Notes: generated from the sequence alone by a model not told the origin. A stretch of DNA of 64,000 bases from Eikenella corrodens (GCF_003990355.1 NZ_CP034670.1:2232001-2296000); one strand, 5' to 3'; positions 27,223-36,399 are shown, numbered from the stretch's first letter. A program made the numbers and translations.

Positions 27223-27362
27223 CTGGAGATTTCAGGTAGCCTCTTATCAAAAGGCTGCCTGAAAGCGAAGCTTCAATGTAGTCCAAACGCCCAATCCAAA
27301 CAAAACAAATCCGTCGGCAAGCCATCATGTTTGCCGGCAGATTTTATCGCTTCGGGGGAGGA

Positions 27363-27688
27363 CTATTCGTCGTCTTCCTCTGCCAAGGCAGGATGCGCCG
27401 CTTCCTGGTTGCGGCCGATCAGCCACAACGCACCGCCCACTACGATAAGCGCAATCTTAATGCCCCAGGCCACGCCGTCGCCCCAGTTATATAGTGAATT
27501 AAATTTAAACCAGTACAGCGTTGTCTCGCCTTGCCGTACTATTTGTACTGTCTGCGGCTCGCCGCCTTGTCCTGATTTAAATTTAATTCACTATAAATCC
27601 AAAACAATACTTTCGGCACATAGTTGAATAGATCCAAGAAAATCGCCAGGATGCCCAACACAACCAAAGTGCTGCCAAAGTTCTGCAT
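27363..27688 (-). pseudogene. small two-helix membrane protein gene split by a Correia element
   Basis: Removing the Correia element at 27490-27595 joins two reading frames into one 73-residue protein. Codons 1-31 (27596-27688, [20 protein letters not shown] to FWI) join Y and NWGDGVAWGIKIALIVVGGA to EEDDE and a stop at 27363-27365. Both halves contain one transmembrane helix, and the join ...[20 protein letters not shown] restores a natural sequence. With the insertion, translation runs into the element and ends after about 20 foreign residues (YSELNLNQDKAASRRQYK). GGGA precedes the start. The intact family looks like small conserved neisserial inner-membrane proteins; its function is unknown. 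Confidence 0.88.
27490..27595. repeat. Correia element inserted in a coding region
   Basis: 106 bp. Both ends are of the second type (TATAGTGAATTAAATTTAAA), unlike most copies in this window. Insertion is at a TA, consistent with TA target choice by Correia elements. It splits the membrane-protein gene between codons 31 and 33. Confidence 0.93.
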
Positions 27689-27810
27689 CATCATTCCCTT
27701 TTTGGTTAAGAAAGAAGCCGGGATTCTACACAACGCATACATTTTCTCAAGCAGCAAACAGAAATGGTATGATACCGCCTTCGCAATCCCAACACACCAA
27801 AGGAACCGCC

Positions 27811-28320
27811 ATGCCCCTGCTCGACAGCTTCACCGTAGACCACACCCGCATGCACGCCCCCGCCGTGCGCGTGGCCAAAAACATGCGCACCCCAAAAGGC
27901 GACGACATCACCGTGTTCGACCTGCGCTTCTGCGTGCCCAACCAAGAAATCCTGCCTGAAAAAGGCATCCACACGCTGGAACACCTGTTTGCCGGCTTCA
28001 TGCGCGAGCATCTCAACGGCGCCAACGTGGAAATCATCGACATTTCCCCCATGGGCTGCCGTACCGGCTTCTACATGAGCCTCATCGGCACCCCCAGCGA
28101 AGAAGCCGTAGCCGCCGCTTGGAAAGCCGCCATGCAGGATATTTTAAACGTACAGAACCAAAGCCAAATCCCCGAGCTGAACGAATACCAATGCGGAACC
28201 TACCGCATGCACTCCCTCGAAGAAGCGAAAGAAATCGCCCGCAACATCCTCGCCCGCCAAATCGGCATCAATAAAAATGCCGACCTCGCCCTGAGCGAAG
28301 ACATCCTCGGCAAGCTGTAA
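27811..28320 (+). CDS. luxS: S-ribosylhomocysteine lyase (AI-2 synthesis)
   Basis: 169 residues from the ATG at 27811 with AAAGGA upstream. LuxS splits S-ribosylhomocysteine into homocysteine and DPD, the precursor of autoinducer 2. Metal ligands are His54 and His58 ([10 protein letters not shown]) and Cys128 (YQCGTYRM), and Cys83 ([11 protein letters not shown]) is the catalytic acid-base. The N-terminus [18 protein letters not shown] is typical. It is monocistronic, closed by a DUS hairpin. Eikenella corrodens is reported to make AI-2, which fits. Confidence 0.97.
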   Translation: MPLLDSFTVDHTRMHAPAVRVAKNMRTPKGDDITVFDLRFCVPNQEILPEKGIHTLEHLFAGFMREHLNGANVEIIDISPMGCRTGFYMSLIGTPSEEAVAAAWKAAMQDILNVQNQSQIPELNEYQCGTYRMHSLEEAKEIARNILARQIGINKNADLALSEDILGKL

Positions 28321-28331
28321 ACCGCCCGGCA

Positions 28332-28369
28332 AAGAGGCTACCTGAAACCTATTTTTCAGGTAGCCTCTA
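28332..28369 (+). terminator. inverted DUS pair behind luxS
   Basis: AGGCTACCTGAA (28335-28346) and TTCAGGTAGCCT (28355-28366) with extended pairing GAGGCTACCTGAAA/TTTCAGGTAGCCTC, an 8-nt loop, 12 bp behind the stop. Confidence 0.85.
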
Positions 28370-28403
28370 TCGCCCGCCAAACCAAATATTCGAAACGAAA
28401 GCC

Positions 28404-28619
28404 ATGCAAACCTTCTCCCTCAACGGCCACGAGCACATCGCCCTGTGCGACCTGCTCAAACTCACCGGCCTGTCCGACAGCGGCGGCCAAGCTAAAACCT
28501 GGATCGCCGAAGGCCGCGTGCGCCGCAATGGCGCAACCGAAACCCGCAAAACCGCCAAAATCCTCGCCGGCGAAATCATCGAGCTGGATAACGGCAGCGC
28601 TATCACTGTGCAGGAATAA
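28404..28619 (+). CDS. S4-domain RNA-binding protein (YbcJ-like)
   Basis: 71 residues. The S4 fold is visible in HIALCDLLKLTGLSDSGGQA, then KTWIAEGRVRRNGATETRKT and a final beta segment. YbcJ-like proteins are tiny cytoplasmic S4 proteins thought to bind structured RNA. It lies just behind luxS but is separated by a terminator, and another DUS hairpin follows. Confidence 0.88.
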   Translation: MQTFSLNGHEHIALCDLLKLTGLSDSGGQAKTWIAEGRVRRNGATETRKTAKILAGEIIELDNGSAITVQE

Positions 28620-28647
28620 CCCTGCCCAAGTTGGCGTAACCGCACAA

Positions 28648-28679
28648 AAAGGCTACCTGAAAAATTCAGGTAGCCTTCT
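28648..28679 (+). terminator. tight inverted DUS pair behind the S4 gene
   Basis: AAGGCTACCTGAA and TTCAGGTAGCCTT with only 3 nt between the exact 12-mers (28650-28661, 28665-28676), followed by T residues. Confidence 0.85.
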
Positions 28680-28723
28680 TCTCACAGCTAAAACCAACTA
28701 GGGAAGCCGTTCATATCTTTTGA

Positions 28724-28827
28724 TATAGTGAATTAACAAAAACCAGTACAGCGTTGTCTCGCCTTGCCGTAACGTGTGTACTGTCTGCGGCTCGCCGCCT
28801 TGTCCTGATTTTTGTTAATCTACTATA
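28724..28827. repeat. Correia element (short form)
   Basis: 104 bp from TATAGTGAATTAACAAAAAC to TTTTTGTTAATCTACTATA. It lies between two DUS hairpins in the 308-bp gap 28620-28927, which holds nothing else. Confidence 0.92.
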
Positions 28828-28828
28828 A

Positions 28829-28890
28829 AAAGGCTACCTGAAAGCGCAATGCAGCAAAGTTTCTGCGTTGTGCTTTCAGGTAGCCTTTAT
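28829..28890 (-). terminator. inverted DUS pair at the end of potI
   Basis: AGGCTACCTGAA at 28831-28842 and TTCAGGTAGCCT at 28875-28886; the loop carries an AGTTTCTGCG repeat fragment. It would terminate the pot transcript from the minus strand. Confidence 0.65.
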
Positions 28891-28927
28891 TTCAAACTGA
28901 GGATATTGCCTCACAATGTTGGCAATG

Positions 28928-29905
28928 CTAATCCTCCGAAACTTCATCTGTTGCTGCAGGCTCTTCCGCATGGATATCTGCCTCCTCCGCTTCAATCAGT
29001 GCAGAAGGCGGCGGAGTGGCGACAGCGGCAGCGGCTTCTTGGGCTTGTTTGTAGGCCAAGGCGGCTTCGCGGTCGCGTTTGTTGACGCGGCGCATCATGA
29101 AGTAGTTGCCGGTGATGACGAGGGTGCCGATGATGGTGATCAGAAAGGTGGCCAGCACGTTCATCTGCGGGTTCACGCCGCGTTTTACTTTGGCGAAAAT
29201 CAGCTGCGGCAGGGTGGTGTAGTTGGGGCCACTGAGGAAGGAGGTGATTACTAGGTCGTCCATGGAAAGGGTCATGGCGAGCAGGAAACCGGAAGCGATG
29301 GCGGGGGCGATCAGCGGCAGGGTGATCACCCAGAAAATCTTCCACGGCTTGGCGCCCAAATCTTGTGCGGCTTCTTCCAAGGATTGGTCGAGCTCCCCCA
29401 GGCGGGTGCGGATCACCACGGTAACGTAGGCCATGCACAAGGTAGTGTGGCCGAGCCAAATGGTGAACCAGCCGCGCTCAAATTGCAGCCAGCTCAGGCT
29501 GGAACCGCGCAGCAAAGCCTGCACCTGCAAAATCAACATCACCAGTGAGATGCCGGTGATGATGTCGGGCATCACCATGGGGGCGGACACCATGCCGGTG
29601 AACAAGGTGCTGCCGCGGAAACGCTTGATGCGCGCCAAGGCGTAGGCGGCCATGGTGCCGAGCACCACGGCGGCGGCAGAAGAAATCAGGGCGATGCGGA
29701 TGGAGAGCCAGGTGGCTTCCAAAATCTCGCTGTTATTCAGCAGCGCGCCATACCATTTGGTGGAGAAGCCGCCCCATACCGTAACCAGCTCGGAGCGGTT
29801 GAAGGAATACACCACCAGCACCAGCAGCGGGATATAGAGGAAGGCCAGCCCTAAAAACAGGCAGATGCGCAGAAACCAGGTGGACGATGCAGATTTTCTA
29901 GCCAC
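28928..29905 (-). CDS. potI: putrescine/spermidine ABC transporter permease PotI
   Basis: 325 residues from a GTG at 29903-29905, chosen because GGAG lies 6 nt upstream and it overlaps the potH stop by 8 bp. Six transmembrane helices; the permease EAA loop reads LEEAAQDLGAKPWKIFWVI. It is longer than E. coli PotI (281) because of an Ala/Glu-rich cytoplasmic tail after KRDREAALAYKQ. With PotH it forms the membrane channel energised by PotG. The polyamine assignment rests on the strong PotG match and on gene order. Confidence 0.9.
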   Translation of the reverse strand: MARKSASSTWFLRICLFLGLAFLYIPLLVLVVYSFNRSELVTVWGGFSTKWYGALLNNSEILEATWLSIRIALISSAAAVVLGTMAAYALARIKRFRGSTLFTGMVSAPMVMPDIITGISLVMLILQVQALLRGSSLSWLQFERGWFTIWLGHTTLCMAYVTVVIRTRLGELDQSLEEAAQDLGAKPWKIFWVITLPLIAPAIASGFLLAMTLSMDDLVITSFLSGPNYTTLPQLIFAKVKRGVNPQMNVLATFLITIIGTLVITGNYFMMRRVNKRDREAALAYKQAQEAAAAVATPPPSALIEAEEADIHAEEPAATDEVSED

Positions 29906-30872
29906 GGCGTGCTCCTTCCAGCTGTTTGGCTTCATGACGGTGGAACAGGCCGATGGGTACCACCAAGAGCAGCACCATCACCACGGCCATGGCGGAGGCG
30001 AGCGGCCAGTCGTTTTGGGTGAAGAAGGCCTGCCACAGGGCTTTACCGATCATCAGGTGTTCGGGCCCGCCCACCAAATCGGGAATCACAAATTCGCCCA
30101 CCGCCGGAATAAACACCAGCATGGAGCCGGCGATGATGCCGCTTTTGGAGAGCGGCAGGGTGATGGAGAAAAACGATTTCACCGGCCCGGCGCCCAAATC
30201 GGCAGAGGCTTCCAGCAGGCGGTTATCCAGCTTGAGGAGCTGGGTGTACAGCGGCAGCACCATAAAGGGCAGATAGGTGTACACCATCACGATATTGAGC
30301 GAGAAGGCGTTGTAGAACATATCCAGTGGCTGGTTAATCCAGCCCCAGCGCAACAGCAGGTTGTTGATGATGCCGTTTTGCGAAAGCAGGCCCATCCAGG
30401 CGTACACGCGCAACAGCAGCGAAGTCCAAAACGGCAGCATAATGGCCAAGAGCAACGGGTTGCGCCATTTTTCGCGGCTGCGTGAGATGGCGTAGGCGAT
30501 GGGGTAGCCGGCCAGCAGGCAGATCAGCGTGGTGGTGATGGCGGTTTTGATGGAGAGCAGGTAGATGTGCACATACAGGTTGCTGCCGGATTTGTCGGCA
30601 AACGGGTTGAGCCCGAGCCACAACGACTGCCAGAAATTATCGAAAATGCCGGTGTAGTTCAGGTAGCTCAGGGAAATGTTCACGCGGCCGGCCGCTTCGT
30701 CCACCGTGTAGAGCGGGGTGTAGGGCGGAATCGAGGTGGCTTGCTCGGCCAGGCTGATTTTCAAAACGAAGAAGAAAGGAATCAGGAAGAGCACCAGCAG
30801 CCACAAATAGGGTATGCCGATAACCAGCCCCTGCCCGGGGCTGAGTTTGCGTTTTAAAGCCTGCCATTTCAT
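29898..30872 (-). CDS. potH: putrescine/spermidine ABC transporter permease PotH
   Basis: 324 residues (E. coli PotH 317). MKWQALKRKLSPGQGLVIGI leads into the first helix; the EAA loop is LEASADLGAGPVKSFFSITL. A variant DUS (GAGGTTACCTGAAA) abuts the ATG, so no normal Shine-Dalgarno is present. potI overlaps its 3' end. potG lies upstream across a 250-bp repeat-rich gap, so co-transcription is possible but may be interrupted. Confidence 0.92.
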   Translation of the reverse strand: MKWQALKRKLSPGQGLVIGIPYLWLLVLFLIPFFFVLKISLAEQATSIPPYTPLYTVDEAAGRVNISLSYLNYTGIFDNFWQSLWLGLNPFADKSGSNLYVHIYLLSIKTAITTTLICLLAGYPIAYAISRSREKWRNPLLLAIMLPFWTSLLLRVYAWMGLLSQNGIINNLLLRWGWINQPLDMFYNAFSLNIVMVYTYLPFMVLPLYTQLLKLDNRLLEASADLGAGPVKSFFSITLPLSKSGIIAGSMLVFIPAVGEFVIPDLVGGPEHLMIGKALWQAFFTQNDWPLASAMAVVMVLLLVVPIGLFHRHEAKQLEGARRG

Positions 30873-31122
30873 TTTCAGGTAACCTCTCTTGCTTGCCCTG
30901 GCCTGAAAGTGCGGTTTCAGGTTTCAGGTAGCCTTTTCATGTTCGGCTGCCTTGCCGAACCGGTATGTTGGTGTTCACTGTGTTGCAGCTGCGTTTTGGC
31001 TGCGCGGAAACTTTGCTTGGCAACGCCAAAACATCACAAAGCTGCGCTTTAGCCCCGCAGAAACTCGTCTTCCTGCGGAAGCCTCGTTTTAACTGCGTTG
31101 AAGCTTCGCTTTCAGGTAGCCT
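30873..31122. repeat. repeat block inside the pot gene cluster
   Basis: The 250 bp between potG and potH contain a variant DUS at the potH start, exact DUS copies at 30923-30934 and 31111-31122, and two reversed intergenic repeat units (GGCTGCGCGGAAACTTTGCT near 30995 and TAGCCCCGCAGAAACTCGTC near 31050, with CTTCCTGCGGAAG and TCGTTTTAACTGCGTTGAAG). It looks like an invasion of an ancestral potGHI operon. Confidence 0.7.
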
Positions 31123-32247
31123 CTAACGGGTGAGCGGCACGGGCTGGTTGGCCGGCCAGCTCAGATATACGGTTTCGTCCCAAGTGGGCGGCTCCAGGTT
31201 GGCCAAATACCAATAAGACGACAGCACCTGGCTTTTCACCATGCGTCCGCTGGGCAGCTGCACATGATAGATGGCGAAGCTGCCCAAATAGGCGATTTCC
31301 TTCACCGTGCCGATGGTCCAGTTGTGTTCGCCCACATTGGCCGGCTTTTCCTTGTGCATATTGATGTCTTCCGGGCGGATGCTGACCCACATGGTCTGCT
31401 CCTCCGGCCCGGCCACGCTGTGGTCGATAAGAATATTCTGTGCCAACTCGGGGCAGTCGATTTCGGCGTGGTCGGCCTCGTCGGCCACCAGGTGGCCTTC
31501 AAAAATATTGGTTTCGCCGATGAATTCGGCGGTGAAGCGGCTGTTGGGGAAGTCGTATACCTCGCGCGGCGTGCCCACTTGCTGCAGCTGGCCTTCCGAC
31601 ATGATGGCGATGCGCGTGGCCATGGTCATGGCTTCTTCTTGGTCGTGCGTTACCATGATGCAGGTTACGCCCACCTTCTCCAGCGTATCCACCAACTCCA
31701 GCTGGGTTTGCTGGCGCAGGTTTTTATCCAGCGCGCCCAACGGCTCGTCCAGCAGCAAAAGTTTGGGCTGCTTGGCCAATGCGCGGGCCAGCGCGATGCG
31801 TTGCTGCTGCCCGCCGGAAAGCTGGTGCGGTTTGCGTTTGGCGTATTTGCTCATCTGCACCAGGCGCAGCATTTCTTCTACCCGTTCGGCGATCTGGTCT
31901 TTGGGCATTTTGTCCTGCTTCAGGCCGAAGGCGATGTTCTGCTCCACCGTCATGTGCGGGAATAGCGCATAGCTTTGGAACATCATGTTAATCGGCCTGT
32001 CGTAGGGCGGCAGGCGGGTGATGTCTTGCCCGTCCAAAATAATTTTGCCCTGATCCGGCGTTTCCATGCCCGCCAGCATACGCAGCAGCGTGGACTTGCC
32101 CGAGCCGGAACTGCCCAACAGGGCGAAGATTTCGTGTCGGTCGATATCCAAATCGATGTGGTCCACCGCATAATTCTCGCCGTAGGTTTTCACCACGTCT
32201 TTGATTTGCAGATAGGGCTTTTGGGGAGGAATATATTTTTCAGACAT
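31123..32247 (-). CDS. potG: polyamine ABC transporter ATP-binding protein PotG
   Basis: 374 residues from the ATG at 32245-32247 ([14 protein letters not shown]). Walker A is [13 protein letters not shown], the ABC signature [20 protein letters not shown], Walker [14 protein letters not shown]-loop [13 protein letters not shown]-terminal TOBE domain follows ([17 protein letters not shown]). The stretches [20 protein letters not shown] and [13 protein letters not shown] are almost those of E. coli PotG. No periplasmic substrate-binding protein (potF/potD) is encoded nearby. A DUS lies immediately behind the stop. Confidence 0.94.
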   Translation of the reverse strand: MSEKYIPPQKPYLQIKDVVKTYGENYAVDHIDLDIDRHEIFALLGSSGSGKSTLLRMLAGMETPDQGKIILDGQDITRLPPYDRPINMMFQSYALFPHMTVEQNIAFGLKQDKMPKDQIAERVEEMLRLVQMSKYAKRKPHQLSGGQQQRIALARALAKQPKLLLLDEPLGALDKNLRQQTQLELVDTLEKVGVTCIMVTHDQEEAMTMATRIAIMSEGQLQQVGTPREVYDFPNSRFTAEFIGETNIFEGHLVADEADHAEIDCPELAQNILIDHSVAGPEEQTMWVSIRPEDINMHKEKPANVGEHNWTIGTVKEIAYLGSFAIYHVQLPSGRMVKSQVLSSYWYLANLEPPTWDETVYLSWPANQPVPLTR

Positions 32248-32582
32248 GGGCACAGGGCTCCGCAGCAGTTGCAAACCAGCTTCCGCACGGGAAGCCGCAG
32301 GCGGCAGTTTGTGTCTGCTGGTGCAAAACAGAAACGAGGCGGCGAATCCAAGGCCGTATCGTTTCTATTTTAAGCAGCGATAAATCACAGACTGCAAAGC
32401 GTAATTGTAGGATAGTGCACCGGCAGGGGCAATGAAAAAAACCAAATGCGCCCGCTTTTGGCCGATTCAGCAGGGAAAGTGTTGCCGACTGGGGCAGACC
32501 GGTGCAGCAAAAGGCTACCTGAAACACCCCGCCCAGCCCTGTGTTACCATATCACCCGTCTTTTCACATCACGCCATACACC

Positions 32583-33770
32583 ATGCCCACCAAACACATC
32601 CTGCTCGGCATCAGCGGCGGCATTGCCGCCTATAAATCCTGCGAATTCGTGCGCCTGCTCAGAAAACAGGGGCACACCGTGAGCGTGGCCATGAGCCGTG
32701 CTGCTACCGGCTTCGTTTCTCCGCAAACCTTCCAAGCCCTGAGCGGGCGCACCGTGTGGACGGACGATACTGCCGACTCCGCCGACGGCATGGCGCACAT
32801 CCGCCTCAGCCGTGAGGCCGATGTGTTCCTTATTGCTCCCGCCAGCGCCAACACCCTGGCCAAAATCGCCCACGGCATGGCCGACAACCTGCTCTCCACC
32901 CTGGCAGCCGCCCGCGCCTGCCCGCTGGCCGTTGCCCCTGCCATGAACGTGGAAATGTGGCGCAACCCGGCCAACCTGCGCAACATTGCTCAACTGCAGT
33001 CCGACAGCATCACCGTGTTCGGCCCCGCCAGCGGCAGCCAGGCCTGCGGTGAAACCGGCGAAGGCCGCATGCTTGAAGCCGCCGAATTGGCCGAACTGCT
33101 GCCCGATTTGTGGACACCCAAACTGCTGGCTGGCAAACGCGTGTTGCTCACGGCCGGCGCCACCTTTGAAGCCATCGACCCCGTGCGCGGCATCACCAAC
33201 CTGTCCAGCGGCCGCATGGGCGTGGCGCTGGCGCAGGCCTGCCGCGCCGCCGGGGCGGAAGTGGTGCTGGTGGCCGGGCAGCTTCAGGTAACCCCGCCCG
33301 CCGGAGTGGCCGTGCACCATACCCACAGCGCACGTGAAATGCACGAAGCTGTGATGCGGGAAGTAGGCAGCTGCGATGTATTCATCAGCGTGGCCGCCGT
33401 AGCCGACTACCACGTGGCCAACCGCAGTGCCGAAAAGCTGAAAAAAGACGGCAGTGGCACGCCGCCCGTTATCGAATTAGCCGAAAATCCCGACATCCTC
33501 GCCGCCGTGGCTCGGCTGCCCAACGCGCCCTTCTGCGTGGGCTTTGCCGCCGAAAGCCACAACGTGCTCGAACACGCCCGCGCCAAACGGCTGCGCAAAG
33601 GCGTGCCGCTGATCGTGGCCAACCACGCCGTCAGCGCCATGGGCAGCGGCAGCAACCAAGCAACGCTCATCAGCGACTCGGCCGAAATCGCGCTGCCGGA
33701 AATGGGCAAACGCGACACCGCCGATGCCATCGTGGCCGAAATCGCCCGCCTGCTGGAAAAGGCTACCTGA
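32583..33770 (+). CDS. coaBC: bifunctional CoA biosynthesis protein CoaBC
   Basis: 395 residues from the ATG at 32583 (MPTKHILLGISGGIAAYK). CoaC, the flavin-dependent PPC decarboxylase half, shows ASANTLAKIAHGMADNLLST and PAMNVEMW, then CGETGEGRML with the active-site Cys. CoaB, the CTP-dependent phosphopantothenoylcysteine synthetase half, starts near KRVLLTAGATFEAIDPVRGI and has the catalytic KLKKDG region. The last codons (AAG GCT ACC TGA) and the stop are supplied by a DUS at 33760-33771. It is divergent from potG across 335 bp. Confidence 0.96.
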   Translation: MPTKHILLGISGGIAAYKSCEFVRLLRKQGHTVSVAMSRAATGFVSPQTFQALSGRTVWTDDTADSADGMAHIRLSREADVFLIAPASANTLAKIAHGMADNLLSTLAAARACPLAVAPAMNVEMWRNPANLRNIAQLQSDSITVFGPASGSQACGETGEGRMLEAAELAELLPDLWTPKLLAGKRVLLTAGATFEAIDPVRGITNLSSGRMGVALAQACRAAGAEVVLVAGQLQVTPPAGVAVHHTHSAREMHEAVMREVGSCDVFISVAAVADYHVANRSAEKLKKDGSGTPPVIELAENPDILAAVARLPNAPFCVGFAAESHNVLEHARAKRLRKGVPLIVANHAVSAMGSGSNQATLISDSAEIALPEMGKRDTADAIVAEIARLLEKAT

Positions 33771-33849
33771 AAACCCGCCCTATGGCTGCGGCGCATTTTG
33801 CATACCAGGCAGCGTGCCGTAAACTTTATGTAGGAAATCATCGCGTTGT

Positions 33850-34135
33850 TTACACCACAGGTTGAGAAAAGTAAGCTTGTAAGACCTCAAACGGCGTATC
33901 GCCGTTCAAACTGCGGTGCGGCTTCACTGTATTATAGAAATTAACAAAGCGGCACAACTCCTTTCGCCGATGTTCCGGACTGTCAAACGATTGTTTCTCA
34001 TGCCACATCTCCATCAGGGTGCGGATAACCCGTTCCGCCTTACCGTTGGTTTGCGGACGGGCAACCCGGGTAAACTTTTGACCAATACCGTTCTCATAAC
34101 AGGCCACACCGAAAGCATGATTGACCGGGCCTTTG
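33850..34135 (-). pseudogene. C-terminal remnant of an IS481-type transposase
   Basis: About 94 residues of the DDE integrase core remain: RVARPQTNGKAERVIRTLME with the last catalytic Glu, then NTVKPHRSLNGDTPFEVLQ and a stop at 33850. The upstream part is missing; a Correia element begins exactly where the coding sequence breaks off, and nothing transposase-like continues beyond it at 34241. No terminal inverted repeat could be identified. It is a dead relic. Confidence 0.85.
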
Positions 34136-34240
34136 TATAGTGGATTAACAAAAATCAGGACAAGGCGGCGAGCCGCAGACAGTACACACGTTACGGCAAG
34201 GCGAGACAACGCTGTACTGGTTTAAATTTAATTCACTATA
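34136..34240. repeat. Correia element truncating the transposase remnant
   Basis: 105 bp. The left end is TATAGTGGATTAACAAAAAT, the right end GGTTTAAATTTAATTCACTATA, so the two ends are of different types. Confidence 0.92.
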
Positions 34241-34290
34241 ATGATACAGGGTGGTATGGAAAGCCACCATTGAAGGAGTTCATAAACAAA

Positions 34291-34321
34291 AAAAGGTTGC
34301 CCGATCGGGCAGCCTTTTTTC
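34291..34321 (-). terminator. bidirectional terminator of the minor pilin operon
   Basis: AAAAGGTTGCCC GATC GGGCAGCCTTTTTT: a stem of 10 pairs flanked by A and T runs, 22 bp behind the last pilin gene. Confidence 0.9.
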
Positions 34322-34342
34322 TAAACGGTTGGCAGGAAAAGA

Positions 34343-34777
34343 TCAATTCAGTTTGGTGCACGTGTTGCTGCGTTGGAGGGCATCCTGAAGGGAGTCACAT
34401 TGGAATACCCTGCCGTCTGCCGTGGCGTAGAGCGCCTTCCTAAAGCCCGTCTGCCCTACTTTAGGGCCGGCAACAACATAAAATTCACGGATATTGTTGT
34501 TCGGTACCCGGGAATAATAACCATAAGGTGTTTGTGCGCCGGCGGCGGTTCTTCCTGCGGTTAGCTGCCCAAGCCCGGCTTTGGAGTAGTTGGGGCTGTT
34601 CATTAGTTTATAGCGGCGCATGTTCGCCACAATATCCACTAGCTCATTTTTAGCGACGGCCAGCTTAGTGCGCTCCACATAAGATTGGTAGGAGGGTAAG
34701 GCAATGGTGGCCAGTATGGCAATAATAGCCACCACAATCATCAGCTCCAACAAGGTGAATCCGGTTTGTTTGCTCAT
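34343..34777 (-). CDS. type IV pilin-like protein (PilX/PilE-like), last gene of the minor pilin operon
   Basis: 144 residues. Short class III leader MSKQTG then [20 protein letters not shown], with Glu5 of the mature pilin present. Near the C-terminus, Cys residues in [16 protein letters not shown] form a probable D-loop disulfide. Position matches pilX/pilL, the fifth gene of the neisserial dnaB-pilHIJKX cluster, although the body also resembles a ComP or PilE-type pilin. It could be an aggregation-linked minor pilin or a DNA-binding ComP analogue; position favours PilX. Confidence 0.85.
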   Translation of the reverse strand: MSKQTGFTLLELMIVVAIIAILATIALPSYQSYVERTKLAVAKNELVDIVANMRRYKLMNSPNYSKAGLGQLTAGRTAAGAQTPYGYYSRVPNNNIREFYVVAGPKVGQTGFRKALYATADGRVFQCDSLQDALQRSNTCTKLN

Positions 34778-34792
34778 GTCTGGCTCGCTTGC

Positions 34793-35335
34793 TTATGGGG
34801 TGGCTGGATTTTGAGCGATGGTATACTCTACATGGGATTGCAGAGTAACCACCGTGTTGCTGTTTTGCCCCCATGAGCGGGCGGTTACGCGGTAAATCGC
34901 TTTATCAAGGCCGGCAACGTTATCGTGGGTTACCGGGCCTATGCGCTCAATCATGTAGCAGGCGTTGTTACGGTTGGTATTGCCGTTGAGGCAGCGGCGG
35001 CCTTTGCCGTTTTCATTCAGGTTTACGGCATCGGTACGTTTCCATACCGGGGTGGTGGCGGAGGCTTTACCGCCGCAGATACCATCCTTGCAGCCGGAGT
35101 CTGCGTCTTTAAATGCGTCGTTACCTACGGTAATGATATGGTTCTCACCGTTACGGAGCGCCTGCTCAGCGGTCGAGAAGGCGTATTTGCGGTCTGCCTC
35201 ATTAGAGCTGATACGCATTTCGGTGTTGGTGGACTGCATACTGGCCACCACGATGATGGCGATAGCCAGCATCATCATGAGAACGATAAACAGGGTAAAG
35301 CCTTGCTGCTTGGATTTTAATATTGGTTGGCGCAT
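34793..35335 (-). CDS. pilK: type IV pilus minor pilin PilK (PilX family)
   Basis: 180 residues. MRQPILKSKQQG is the leader, then FTLFIVLMMMLAIAIIVVAS, lacking the usual Glu5 (Ile in its place), as expected for the GspK/PilX-type tip pilin that caps the complex. The body has SSNEADRKYAFSTAEQALRN and several Cys. It overlaps the upstream gene by 19 bp, so it is translationally coupled. Confidence 0.87.
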   Translation of the reverse strand: MRQPILKSKQQGFTLFIVLMMMLAIAIIVVASMQSTNTEMRISSNEADRKYAFSTAEQALRNGENHIITVGNDAFKDADSGCKDGICGGKASATTPVWKRTDAVNLNENGKGRRCLNGNTNRNNACYMIERIGPVTHDNVAGLDKAIYRVTARSWGQNSNTVVTLQSHVEYTIAQNPATP

Positions 35336-36399
35336 ACGTTGCCTCCTCGTACATTGGCGCGGATGAGATATTGACTGATGTTGCCATAGGTGTTGTCATC
35401 GTTCGGCACCGTCAGGCGTACCTCAACGGAGGTGGGCATGAGGGAGCGGCGAGACAGGGTTAGGTCTCTGTTGATGGCAGCAAATTCAGTGGAGAAAGAC
35501 GGCTTGGAGTTTTTGTCAGTACAGCCGGAATATAGGGAACGCACGGCCATAGAGGTTACATTTGCCGCCAGCAGCTGCGGGCTACCCCAGGCACCGTTAC
35601 GCTGGAGGGTAAAACGGTAGAACCCACGTGAGGGAGCGTTGCCTCCCTGGCCAACGGCATAAAGCACAGTTTCCACCTGCATTAGCGCGGTTTGCGGGAG
35701 ATAGAACGAGCCCGGGGAGTCGGTAACCTTATCGGTTCTTACGCGGTTGATAGCAATTTTAAGCGGGCCTGTGTTGCCAGGAGCAGCAGGCATCAACAAA
35801 CCACTTTTTTCAATATACAGGCTGGAGCAAGAAGCCAGTGCCAGCGGACCAGCTCTATTTATACCTCCTGCTGCATAACGCAACTCCGGTGCCACGTCGC
35901 CATCGGTTTGCGCCCCGTTTTGAGCTACGTCAAGGGGAACGGGATGCAGACCATAGGTAAAGATCAACGCTTGCCCCTCCACGGTAAAAGGGAAGCCAGG
36001 ATTGTTGATTTGATTGGCATCTACTATATAGACGCCGCTGGTTTTCTCAGTGTTTGCGGCGAGAATTTGTACCTGATTATTGGTGTTGGGAAGAACAAAA
36101 CCTGTCTGGCCATCGGCCGATTGCTGCACTTTAGGGCGCATGTTGCCTAAGTTGAAACAGCCGAACGAACCGGCCATCTGCGCATCGCGCAGAATCAGCT
36201 CGGAAGCATTGCGCAAATCCTGCTGCACGGCCACACGCGCTTCGGCGGCACGGCGCATTCTAGCGGTGATGCCGTAGGTGGTGCCGATGGCGAGCAACAC
36301 TACCAGCCCCAAGGAACTGGCCACCATGAATTCGATCAGAGTGAAGCCGCGGGCTGCTTGAGGCTGGGGAGCCGGCTTGTTGATATTTCTGATAAGCAT
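35317..36399 (-). CDS. pilJ: type IV pilus minor pilin PilJ (PilW family)
   Basis: 360 residues. Leader MLIRNINKPAPQPQAARG is followed by FTLIEFMVASSLGLVVLLAI with mature Glu5. The PilW-type globular body is long, with cysteines including GSFGCFNL and SLYSGCTDK. It corresponds to the third gene of neisserial pilHIJKX and likely belongs to the tip-priming complex. It begins 3 bp after the upstream pilin stop. Confidence 0.88.
   Translation of the reverse strand: MLIRNINKPAPQPQAARGFTLIEFMVASSLGLVVLLAIGTTYGITARMRRAAEARVAVQQDLRNASELILRDAQMAGSFGCFNLGNMRPKVQQSADGQTGFVLPNTNNQVQILAANTEKTSGVYIVDANQINNPGFPFTVEGQALIFTYGLHPVPLDVAQNGAQTDGDVAPELRYAAGGINRAGPLALASCSSLYIEKSGLLMPAAPGNTGPLKIAINRVRTDKVTDSPGSFYLPQTALMQVETVLYAVGQGGNAPSRGFYRFTLQRNGAWGSPQLLAANVTSMAVRSLYSGCTDKNSKPSFSTEFAAINRDLTLSRRSLMPTSVEVRLTVPNDDNTYGNISQYLIRANVRGGNVCANQY

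Noticed and set aside
34343..34777. major pilin PilE
   Set aside because: The protein has a PilE-like head, but its place as the last gene of the dnaB-linked minor pilin operon and its short length favour PilX/PilL.
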